From contig JASANG010002365.1 in the NCBI GenBank assembly GCA_030248215.1, positions 186,001 to 250,000 on the forward strand: a DNA stretch of 64,000 nucleotides, read 5' to 3'. Both the position numbers and the translations under genes were made by a program. Each line of letters opens with the position of its first letter. Position 1 is the stretch's first letter. This DNA comes from Enoplolaimus lenunculus. Lineage: Eukaryota; Nematoda; Enoplea; Enoplida; Thoracostomopsidae. The notes under the pieces are model-generated. The model did no database searches and had not been told where the DNA came from. It saw only the letters and a program-made list of their open reading frames with translations. This document shows positions 47,335-57,045 of this stretch, one piece after another.

Positions 47335-47432
47335 TAAAAAAAAAAAAAAAACGGGAAAAAACCCGAAAACTCCCCCAAGCCAAAACCCCAAAAAACCACT
47401 CCCCCCCCCCCCCACCGAACCCACCCCTCTAT
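47335..47432. other. Low-quality or artefactual homopolymer tract
   Basis: A run of 17 A, then alternating A and C runs, including 14 C in a row. It breaks a family D copy on one side and removes the left flank of a family A copy on the other, as expected for assembly noise at a repeat junction. Confidence 0.5.
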
Positions 47433-47630
47433 GGCCGATGTATAGAACAGGGCCGGATCGTTTTCCGAAGGTGCTATAATAGAGTCAGTTTAATCTTTAG
47501 TCTAATTTTTTGCTTAGGCTTTCATCCATACGCTTAGGCTTAGGCTTAAGAATAGGCTCATCCATACGCTTAGGCTTAGCCTTAGGAATATGCTTATACT
47601 ACTGTCCCGGCCCTGTTCTATACACTGGCC
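47433..47630. mobile_element. Family A MITE
   Basis: GGCCGATGTATAGAACAGGG to GGCCCTGTTCTATACACTGGCC, with GAGTCAGTTTAATCTTTAGT and a short TTAGGC core. Closely matches the subtype at 239-633 but with far fewer hexamers. Confidence 0.85.
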
Positions 47631-47964
47631 TTGATCTCTTACAATTTTTTCAAATGATTTTTAAACAACCGTTGTTAATATAGCAACTTTACAGTTTTTA
47701 ACGTATCCGTTTTTAGTATTTACTGAAAAATTGACTATTTTTTCTAAATTGCCTTAGCGCTGGCGTCTTAGAAAAAACTGCATCCGCCTGTTTTTATGTC
47801 AAATTTTTAACTTTTCTTTCGTACTTAAAGCTTAGAGAAAAAACCACTATTAAAGACGCATACATAAATACTTAAGTACTTGTAGTGAATTTTATATCTT
47901 TTCTTTTTAAAATTTATTGGTTTACAGTTGTTAGAAATTTGGTTATTGTGCACAATCGCCTCTA

Positions 47965-48185
47965 CGCTGCAAAAAATGGTGAGTCAAATTGACTCTCCCC
48001 GAAATAGGCTTTTCCGGACTCACAAAGTGAATCAAAATTCGACTCCGCCAGAGTCCAAATTTGACTCACTGAGCGACTCATTAAGTCGAATTCGACTCCG
48101 GCGGAGTCAAATTTTGACTCAGTTTGTGTAGTCCAGAAAAGCCTATTTCGGAGGGAGTCAATTTGACTCACCATTTTTTGCAGTG
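47965..48185. mobile_element. Family C MITE
   Basis: CGCTGCAAAAAATGGTGAGT to CACCATTTTTTGCAGTG, flanked by TA. It has the fullest central region of the C copies (GACTCCGCCAGAGTC and GACTCCGGCGGAGTC). Confidence 0.85.
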
Positions 48186-48274
48186 TACGTTAAGTAAATT
48201 TAAGGCTTGCATGCACGCCCCATGTTATAGTATATATTCAAAAAGTTCAATGCTGTGTAAATGGTTTGTTTGGT

Positions 48275-48480
48275 ACGCAGGAACCATCTATTATAGGATG
48301 GACTTTAAATACATTTTCCGAGTCTGGCCATTTTACAGACTTTAATTACACCGCGCAAAAAATGATGATTCTAATTGACTTTCTCCGAAATAGGCTTTTC
48401 GTCGTACGCAGGAATCATCTACAATAGAAATGGACTTTAAATACATTTTTTGACTCTATCCATCTTACAGACTCTAATTA
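48275..48480. repeat. Local duplication associated with a partial family C copy
   Basis: GTACGCAGGAACCATCTA, GGACTTTAAATACATTTT and TTACAGACTTTAATTA (48275-48345) recur as GTACGCAGGAATCATCTA and so on (48413-48482). A family C left arm (CGCGCAAAAAATGATGATTC to AATAGGCTTTTCG) sits between. Confidence 0.75.
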
Positions 48481-48492
48481 GGGATAAGAATA

Positions 48493-48645
48493 CAGTGTAA
48501 ATTCCGGGTGAGCTGATTACTTAACTCAGAATGAGTTCAGTCAATTCAGAACTCCGAGTTCTGAAAGACCTAAAATTTAGAGCTCAGGCTTCTGAGTGGA
48601 TTCAACTCATACTGTGTTAAAATAAACTCACTGGAATTTACAGTG
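48493..48645. mobile_element. Family D MITE, internally deleted
   Basis: CAGTGTAAATTCCGGGTGAG to GGAATTTACAGTG with TA flanks, about 153 bp. Confidence 0.8.
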
Positions 48646-48709
48646 TATAAACTTGTATTGATTGGGGCTCAAAACGTGGATCTGTTTTAATGCACCGGTT
48701 ACTACAGTA

Positions 48710-48950
48710 CGCTGTAAATTCCAATGAGTTGATTAATCAATTCTGCTAGCGAGTTGGTTTATTTCTGAATTAATATCAGTAAGCATGCTCAGTTTAGTTG
48801 AATCTCTAATTGAGTTGACTCTGGGTGAGTAGACTATTTAACTCAGAATGAATTCAATCTATTCAAAATTCTGAGGTCTGATAGTCACAACTCAGACTGA
48901 ATGATTCAACTCATTCTGAGTTAAAATCAACTCACTAAAATTTTACAGTG
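48710..48950. mobile_element. Family D MITE just upstream of the sulfotransferase gene
   Basis: CGCTGTAAATTCCAATGAGT to AAAATTTTACAGTG, TA flanks. It ends 127 bases before the start codon at 49078, so it lies within the likely promoter or 5' untranslated region. Confidence 0.85.
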
Positions 48951-49077
48951 TATATACCTACATATATATTTGAAAAAATATTAATTCTTGGCTCACTTTT
49001 TTGTTCCCAAATTCTTCAACGCTAAAAATTATCGTTATTTCTCAAATAAAATGTAAACTATTAAACTTTTACTCAAA

Positions 49078-52000
49078 ATGGGCCAAAAATTTGATCACGA
49101 CAAACCAACTGACACCGCAATTCAAAATAAACTAAAAACGTTTCAAATATGGCTAACCAGCGTTGCATGGATTATCGTCGATTTGTTATGCTTAAAAATA
49201 ATTTGGTGGATGTGGACGTTGATATGGTTTTACATTGACAAATTACCTTTTATGATTCGATGGCGATCTCAAAATCCATGCGAAACGTTTTATATTTTGG
49301 CCCGATTTAAAGGTATCTTTAGCTCTCATAAACCATACATCGATACATGGAAACGGTTCAGATATTTTTTGGTTGATTTTGAAAATGCGGCCGATTTAAG
49401 TAAGCCAATGGCTTATCCGCTGACATACAAAGCGGTAAAGCGCCTAAGGAACCGGGACTAATGCATCGATCACACTGTAAATTGCAATGAGTTGATTAAT
49501 CAATTCAGCTAGCGAATTAGTTATTTCTGAATTAATATCAGTGGACCTTAACTCACTCTGAGTTGAGTTGACTATGGGTGAGTTGATTAATTAACTCAGA
49601 ATGAATTGAATCAACTCTAATTTCTGAGTTCTGAAAGTCTAACTCAGACTGAGTGATTCAACTCATTCTGAGTTGAAATCAACTCACTGAAATTTACAGT
49701 GCAGGGCCGTAAGTAGTAAGCATATTCTTCTGCCTAAAGCTTAAAGCCCATGCCCAAGCAAAAGATTAGTCTAAAGCTTAAGCTTAATAGTCCATTCGAT
49801 ATCAGTCCCGAAGAAAAATGGCCGCCAATGATCTATGGGCTGGGACTGGAAAGCATTCAGGTTTTAAGCGAGGGCTTCCAATATTAGGCGATCGGCGAAG
49901 GCTTGAGTTTAGGTTTAGGTTTTGGCTATGTCTATTCAAGAACGCCTCGATAATTAACAAAATCCCAGTAAACAATACAAAGATTGAATGGTAAAACATT
50001 TGGACCCATGCATAGAACACGGCCGGAACAGTAGTAAGCATTATCCTAAACCTAAGCCTAAGCAAAAAAGTTAGTCTAAAGCTTAAACTGACTCTATTTT
50101 ACAGCCCCGTTCCGAAAACGATCCGGCCCTGTTCTATAATTGCGCCAACATTTGGGAAAAATAAATTTTAATATCACTGCCGAAATTGGCTTTATCTCCG
50201 GCGAAAATCTTACTAAAAGCGATCGCTGAATGATCTGAGGCTCTGTGGACTAGAAATGGACTCATTGCAAGCTCTACAAATATACATTGCGTCTGCTATT
50301 AGCTAATATTTTTATCAACATGGATTTCAAATTCGCAACTATTGATGTTATACGCGTTTTAAGCCAAATAATAATTTAATCTTTTAGGAGGCGCTGGCGA
50401 TCCGAGTCGTGGTTATGATTTTTTGAAATTTCCTCGAAGTTTTGAGTCAATTGCAACGATAAAAGATCCGCATTGGATTGTGTATTGTGTAGAAACCGAT
50501 TACACCTATTTAACATATACTGATGTAAGTTTGTTGATATTTCGTTGTAGGTAAACTGCAAGCAGCTTTCATTTTGCATCATATCAGGTTCAGCTATGAT
50601 TGGTTTATGGTTGACGCAGAAATACCGGTAATTATTCAACGGCTGGACTGTTATCGATACGTTGTTTCAATCGTTTGTTTTTATTATGTGCTTAAAATTT
50701 AAAGTTGTTATCAGTGTAGCAACATTATTTTTAAATAATAAATGAAATTTTGTAGGTAACTTTAATGTGGTCGATGAAGCATTTATAAGTACGCAGCTAA
50801 ACTTAGGGTATTTGATGTTTATACATTATAATTTAGCAATTTTAGAGCTAAAGCTCAATGAAATTGCCTAATTTTACAACCTAAGATACGTTAAAATCCA
50901 CACGTAAACCTGGATTATGGCAAGCCTAAAGCTCAACCAGAAATATCCTTAATTCGACAGGTTTAATACAATTTAAGAATATAAAAAGCTACAATAAAAT
51001 CAAAAAATGAATTTTTAAATACAAAGACAACTATTTCTTGAACAGGGGTGCATTGTGCTTCCTTTGCAATAGATCAATGACCACAACGAATGTCTTAACC
51101 GTGCCAAACACGTTATAAAAGATGTTTAAGGCTATTAACGTCTGAAATTCCAGACATTTTAGTCTTGAAAATTGAAACAATTTAAGTTTTAAAATTGCAA
51201 GACAAACGTATTTTTAGTCTTGGTAATATCTCACGCCGAATTTGACTACTATTTTTTACACGCCATTACTTTTTAAGAGATGTTTAAATATATTCTATTG
51301 AGATCGAGCGAACAATAGTGAAAAATACTAATCCGGTTCAATTCACCAATATACGTCATACCTATTCGCTGATTCATGGATTGAGGGCGTTGTAGCAACT
51401 TATACACAGTCGAATTTGACTCTGGTGGTGTCGAATTTTGGACTCAGTTTGTGTAGTTCGGAAAAGCCTATTTCGGAGAGAGTCAATTTGACTCACCACT
51501 TTTTGCAGTGTAGCTTAGCTCCGCATCATGAAATCAAGCACAAATCCACATAAAGTTGTTTAAATAACCATGGTGAGCTGACTACAGACGTAAAATTTGA
51601 CGACAATCTTTATAGTTTCAGAAAACACTACGTCAAATGCAAGTGAAATCGGTCGCATTTATCTTCGAACGATGCTTTAAAGATGCAAAATATATTGCGC
51701 GAGTACCAACAAAAATATTTGAGCAATTACCGAGTTTAATTGATGATTTACCTGAGAAAAAGTTTAAATTAGTCTTAGTGAATGCAATTATGCGATCTGG
51801 TGGTACTTTGTTAATGTCAATCTTACAAATACCAAACAAGTGAGACAAACCGCCGTTAAATTTGTGCAAATTCTACACTGCAAAAAATAGTGAGTCAAAT
51901 TGACTTTCTCGGAAATAGGCTTTTCTTGACTACACAAACTGAGTCGAAATTCGACTCCGCCAGAGTCAAACTGAGTCGAATTTAACTCTCAGACGGAGTT

Positions 52001-54910
52001 GCATTTTGACTCAGTTTGTGTAGTCAGGAAAAGCCTATTTCAGAGAGAATTAATTTGACTCACCATTTTTGCAGTGAACACAATAACTTGTATGTCATAT
52101 AAAAGCACCAGTTGGGTAAAAGTACGAAAAATTTCACCAATACCGAATTTGTGTGGAATCTTTGTCAGCAACTCTCGCAGCCAGAAGCCGACCTTAGTGT
52201 TGTATCTTGTTTAGCTTTGTTTTTACTAAACATCACTTTTAGATTCAGTATGTTTTAAGTTGTCGTTCTGAAACTCAGACAGCCTCGCACCAAAACCATC
52301 GAATCCAACAGCATTCGTTCAACCAATCACTGAACATTTCAGAACAGTCGCATTGAGCGAACCAGATGTTTTCACCAATCTCGCTCGAATTACTGCAGAA
52401 AGTCTGTTGGATGTCGACTCGATTGCTCGCGTCGTTCGCTCAATCGTGTGCAAATTAGCCGTTGAATTCAACGACGTTGAATTTGTTATAATCAAACCGC
52501 GATTCAATCTATTTTATCTTGCTCCAATTATAAATAAACTACATCCTGATACAAAGTTTATTTTTAATTATCGAAGGTAAACGATGTGTTGTTTGGATTA
52601 AAGACTTAATACAGAACACCAAAAACTCTATGTTGCTATACTTTTGAACAGTTCTGTCCGACGTTTTTAAATTGTAAAAAAACCTAAATCTAAAAGCGTA
52701 CCGTAAGCAAAGTATGGCCCATGTTACTTGAAGGGGCGTCCAGGCTTCCATTGATTGGCCACACTTCTGCAATTGGCGCCGAGGCTGATGTCAGAGTAAA
52801 TGGTGACAAATCATTTATCACTTTATGTTCGGTTGGACGTTTTGCATATGGGAACGGTTATATTTTTGTTTATATTTTCTCACGACAGATTGGTACACTG
52901 TAAATTTCAGTGAGTTGATTTTAACTCAGAATGAGTTGAATCATTCAATCTGAGTTATGACTATCAGAACTCACAAATTTGAGTTGATTCAATTCATTCT
53001 GAGATAATTAATCAACTCACCCAGAGTCAACTCAACTCAGAGGAAGAATTAGCTCAACTGAGAGTGAGTTAATGCTTACTAATATTAATTCAGAAATAAC
53101 CAACTCGCTAGCTGAATTGGTTAATCAACTCATTGAAATTACAGTGCATGTACGGCAAGTACTTGGTTCGAAGCCGCAATACAGTTTTTATGATGTTTTG
53201 TTTTGTGCATGCTCAAAAAAATATGAAATTTTCGGTCCGGATTTGAACCCTAAAAACTGGGCCGGTTCCAACCCTGAATCAGTGCCTTTGGCAACTTTGG
53301 TACATGGTACGTGGCATTGCTTTGTCAATAAATCCAACTGATCCAGCATTTCGTCAATCATCCTCAAACAATCTCAATCCAATGCCGAGAAATACTTTTA
53401 AAGAGTTGTAAATTTTTGATCATACAATTCGTTTGTGAACATTATTTTTATTTTCAGCGATGTTCTTAAAACGATGACACAGCTGCATCGAATGCTTGTC
53501 ATAGCGGCTGGAGCATTTCAATTTATCGATGCAACCGGTTTCGATTGCAACCTGTTTGCCACAAACGAATTGCGGCGCAAACTGTTTCCAAACATTTCTC
53601 CGGATCCGTAAGCGTGTAGCGCCAACAGTAATTTTATGCGCAAATTGTCCGTTGCTGTAATATAGGAATAACTGAAATCCTGTTATTTTTACGTTCAAAA
53701 TTAGTTATAAATAACGTATTAATTTTCCGTTACAGATCGGTTGTAATTATTCGAAATGAATTGTAAATTGCGAAATTCATCCAAAATCGTAAACATTTCC
53801 ATGCATCTGTTATTTTTCTTTAAAACAAATGCCGGTAAATATAATATGCACTCCTCATTTGTGTTGGCAGAAAAATAAAACATTTTGGAAATTTTTATAT
53901 ATACTTCATTATCCGTTTTCCGTTTCCGTTTTCATTATTTTGATCATTATCTGTTTCGGCTTCCATTTTCGTTATTTTTACTAGTGGAAAACAACTACTA
54001 TGTTAAGGTCTTCCAGCACGGATCAAAACCAAAATTTTGTGTTTTTAGATTACTGCAAAATTATGTTTGGCTATTCTGTCGAACAAGGTTTGCTCATTCT
54101 AATTTGCGAAATTGTTATCGATAAGAAATATTTTAAATTGATGCAAACATAATCTCGACAGGCACGTCATTAGCTATATAACTCACATGCTAATGTGTCT
54201 CGTTGAAAGAAACTAATTTAAGAAAAAATATCTATATATTAAAGCTGGTATGCCCCACATACATATTTTGGACAGCGTTCCAGGATTACTTTGCTTACAA
54301 TGAATTCTTAAAACATAAAACGTGATTGTTCTATGAATAGAATATCTGCGTGAAAATGTTTGTGTACTCGCTAGCTTTTGCGCATTGCGCAAAACCGGCT
54401 GCCTAATAAATATTAACACGAAAACAATTCTATTTTAGAATATTTCCTGATTACAACTATACGTTGAAACCATCAAATGTCAACGAATATCTTATGATGT
54501 ATATGATATCACAAATTAACGGTACAGTCAATATGATCAATTCCAACATATACGTGCATATTGTCAACTATGAAGCGTTAATTGAAAACCCGGATCGAAT
54601 ACTTGAAGGTTTATTTCGTTTCTTAGAATTGCAATCCCAAAGTGATATCACGCAGCGTACATTGTCGTTGGATCAATATATAACAAATGCCAAAGACGCA
54701 ATGAATACTGATAGCCAAGAAGGTACTCGATATAGTAGCAAAATGCTGGCAAAACATCCAAAACGCGAAATATCACTATGCGAACGCGTAGCGTACGATA
54801 AATGGTGCGAGCTAATGAAGTTGAAACCATTTTTAGCTTCAGGTTGCATAGCAGAACAGTATTTTGACGAATACATCTCACAAGGCAACATGAAAAAACT
54901 CCAGCGTTGA
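49078..54910 (+). CDS. Membrane-anchored sulfotransferase-like protein (6 exons)
   Basis: Exons: 49078-49399, 50388-50524, 51622-51839, 52343-52576, 53458-53607, 54439-54910; 510 residues, GT-AG throughout with frame kept. Near the N-terminus is a hydrophobic, Trp-rich stretch (about residues 25-53, WIIVDLLCLKIIWWMWTLIW), probably a signal anchor. Residues 203-220 (LVLVNAIMRSGGTLLMSI) look like the 5'-phosphosulfate (PAPS) loop of sulfotransferases (R-S-G-T-T/S-L-L). KFIFNYRSD near 297-305 follows an HPDTK stretch as in the 3'-phosphate region. NYEALIENPDRILEGLFRFL in the last exon is the typical late sulfotransferase helix. The first gene-sized hydrophobic segment suggests a Golgi type II topology. 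Substrate unknown; overall similarity to named families is weak. AATAAA at about 55092 may end the transcript. Converges with p47. Confidence 0.8.
49461..49800. mobile_element. Family A copy split by a family D copy (intron 1)
   Basis: Family D at 49473-49701 (CACTGTAAATTGCAATGAGT to GAAATTTACAGTG) lies within a family A left terminus: ATGCATCGATCA precedes it and CAGGGCCGTAAGTAGTAAGC follows, together resembling ATGCATAGAACAGGGCCGG. Family A then continues to TTAGTCTAAAGCTTAAGC. It begins 61 bases after the exon 1 donor. Confidence 0.7.
50003..50146. mobile_element. Family A MITE with perfect 8-bp duplication (intron 1)
   Basis: Identical flanks AACATTTG at 49995-50002 and 50147-50154. Ends GACCCATGCATAGAACACGG and GGCCCTGTTCTATAATTGCGCC. 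Confirms that family A makes 8-bp duplications. Confidence 0.9.
50850..51235. repeat. Family L repeat in sulfotransferase intron 2
   Basis: CCTAATTTTACAACCTAAGA, AAGCTCAACCAGAAATATCC and AGACATTTTAGTCTTGAAA match the repeat at 34.16-34.79 kb. No ends identified. Confidence 0.5.
51407..51510. mobile_element. Family C right half (intron 2)
   Basis: GTCGAATTTTGGACTCAGTT to CACCACTTTTTGCAGTG. It ends about 110 bases before exon 3. Confidence 0.75.
51876..52076. mobile_element. Family C MITE (intron 3)
   Basis: CACTGCAAAAAATAGTGAGT to CACCATTTTTGCAGTG, starting 36 bases after the exon 3 donor. Confidence 0.85.
52714..53146. mobile_element. Family B left end and a complete family D MITE (intron 4)
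   Basis: GGCCCATGTTACTTGAAGGG and GCGTCCAGG at 52715-52743 are a family B left end. Family D spans 52896-53145 (CACTGTAAATTTCAGTGAGT to GAAATTACAGTG). Confidence 0.75.
53625..53995. mobile_element. Family F-related repeat (intron 5)
   Basis: Contains GTTATAAATAACGTATTAAT, GAAATTCATCCAAAATCGTA, GTTGGCAGAAAAATAAAACA and the CCGTTTTCCGTTTCCGTTTT tract, parallel to the copy at 55.0-55.3 kb. Confidence 0.55.
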
Positions 54911-54994
54911 CGACAAAATCTAAACTGGCCAATCAGCAACAACTATGGTTGGTTCGAAACGATTTTAGCTTTAAATTGGTACCGTAGTGACCAG

Positions 54995-55335
54995 AGTGTA
55001 ACCAAATTTCCGTTTCTGGTAAAAATCGGTGTCCGTTACGTTCAAAACCAGTTTTAAATACTACGTACATAGCTGCAATTGTATGAAATGAAATAAAAAT
55101 TACGAAGTTCATTTAAAATCTTGAAAATTTCGATACATCCGCTATTTTGTTTAAAACTATTGAAAGCCCGGTGAACAATTGAACGTTCCTATTGCGTTGG
55201 CAGAAAAATATAACATTTTTGAAACTTTCATACTTCAGTATTTGTTTTCGGTTTCCGTTATGTCGATCACTATCCGTTTTTGTTTCCGTTATTCTAACTG
55301 CCATCCGTTAAGCGTTAACTCCCTGGTAGTGACCC
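54995..55335. mobile_element. Family F-related repeat downstream of the sulfotransferase gene
   Basis: CAGAGTGTAACCAAATTTCC to TAACTCCCTGGTAGTGACCCTG; interior as in the copies at 42.06 and 53.63 kb. AATAAA at about 55092, inside it, may serve the preceding gene. Confidence 0.55.
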
Positions 55336-55479
55336 TGCTCAGTTTAAACAAAAATTACAAGAATTATACATTATGAAATAGACACTGAGTAAAAATTGAA
55401 TCTGTTGCAACTGTATCAAACAAAAAATGAACAAAAGATAAATATTTGAAACCGTATGTATCAGTTTAAAAATGTGAGA

Positions 55480-56129
55480 AGGGGTTATAGATAGTAAACT
55501 GAAAATTTTTCGCTTAACCCTTTGAAAATTTTTCGCTTAACCCTTTCTCACATGAATATTTTCTATTTTCCCTGAGACATACTTTTATGCTAGGATTCGA
55601 ACTCCAGTGACTGGAGTGGGAGGCAGGCGTATACCTTCACCACTCAGCTATAGGAGCTTGACGCACGAGCCCGAGGGGCTCTCACGTCTTGTGGTGATTT
55701 AGTACTATGTATGCGTGTTGCAATTGTTAAACACGGTGCGATATATATTATTTAACGTATATACACTGAGCTAAGTTGCCTATAGGCAACTCAATGGGAG
55801 AAGGGGTTATAGATAGTAAGCTCAAAAATTTTTGCTTAGATAGTAAACTGAAAAGTTTTCGCTTAACCCTTCCTCACATGAATATTTTCGATTTACCCTG
55901 AGACATACTTTTATGCTAGGATTCGAACTCCAGTGACTGGAGTGGGAGGCGTATACCATCACCACTCAGCTATAGGAGCTTGACGCTCGAGCTGGACGGG
56001 GCTCTTACGTCTTATGGTGATTTAGTACTATGTATACGTGTTGCAATTGTTAAACACGGTGCGATATATATTATTTAACGTACACTGCGCTGAGTTGCCT
56101 ATAGGCAACTCAATGTGAGAAGGGGTTAA
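55480..56129 (-). mobile_element. Two tandem family H MITEs plus a terminal fragment
   Basis: Copies at 55537-55808 and 55863-56129, both inverted relative to the copy at 4220. TTAA precedes both and follows the last (56126-56129). Termini are CCCTTTCTCACATGAATATT and CAATGTGAGAAGGGG. A right-end fragment lies at 55480-55497, and each junction has the linker TAGATAGTAA followed by a CTGAAAATTTTTCGC-type sequence. On the minus strand each copy has A box TAGCTGAGTGG and B box GAGTTCGAATCC, with a perfect 20-bp palindrome GAGTTGCCTATAGGCAACTC in the last copy. Confidence 0.85.
55947..56005 (-). ncRNA. tRNA-like segment inside family H
   Basis: In the last copy the minus strand reads GCTCCTATAGCTGAGTGGTG (perfect A box TRGYNNAGNGG), then about 30 bases later GGAGTTCGAATCCTAGC (perfect B box). 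It would be recognised by RNA polymerase III factors in principle. The T stem is imperfect and no acceptor stem is evident, so it is not a functional tRNA. Confidence 0.6.
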
Positions 56130-57045
56130 GTAAGGAATATCCGGTTGTACCCTAGTACCCCCATCAGAATTTTTTTACTTTTCATAACATGAACTATCTC
56201 GACCCGTCAGAAATTCCTGGATCCGCCGGTGGTTGTCGCAATGAGTTACTGGTTAATTTTACATTTCGGTGGTCGTGGGCCCAGGCCCGCCGGCATGGAA
56301 CCAAGCCGGTCCCAACCTTGATGTGAAACTCGCGTAAGGGCAAACCATTTGTCTGACGCTAGCGATTGCGCTCAATACACGAATTAAACAAACTTCGTTC
56401 CTGCTTTACTAAGTGATATTCGTAAAGTCAACAGCGCAAATGTATTTTTGTTTCACAAGTTACATGGGAATAACCGTACCGGGACCACTACACGAATTAA
56501 TGCTAAATAACTCATCGAAATCTATAAACTGGTCGCCAGTATCAAGTGTACATTTAAGTGTTTAATGCAAAAAAGGATGTCCTTCAGAGCAATGACGCAT
56601 GTCCGAAACTGAAACAAGAACAATATAAATTCCAATCCATCTATTTCAGCTAAAATTTAACAACACAAAAAGGAAACAAAGAGGTGCACACGAAACGTGG
56701 CTCTTCACAACCATTAAAGTAACACATCCGGTTATTCCGCAAACTGCACAAATATACGCCATGCTGTTACAGAAACATCAATGTGCATAAGGTTTGCACT
56801 ATGCTAACCTGACAGAAAGCCCAAACGTAACCTGACAGAAAGTTCCAACAGCAAAACTGTTCAAATTTTTGATGTGATCGTTTGTTTCGAGGGCATCCTT
56901 TAGAACAATGGGGTAACAACAGACTGAATCCACCAAACGCCGAAGCTACTTGATTTTCAAACAATACACACAAAACCAAACCCAGAATAATGTACACAAA
57001 AGAATAATTCACGTTATTATATTTGCAACTATCAAATAATCACAA
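56130..57045. other. Convergent 3' region between sulfotransferase and p47; no gene
   Basis: Includes a family N-like end (CCTGGATCCGCCGGTGG, 56217-56233). A minus-strand frame at 57012-56767 looks like a signal peptide plus cysteines but has no ATG and lies in the presumed 3' untranslated region of p47. Confidence 0.45.

Noticed and set aside
56767-57012. A secreted cysteine-rich peptide on the minus strand
   Set aside because: The frame begins with GTG and has no upstream ATG before a stop, and it lies just past the p47 stop codon in the likely 3' untranslated region.
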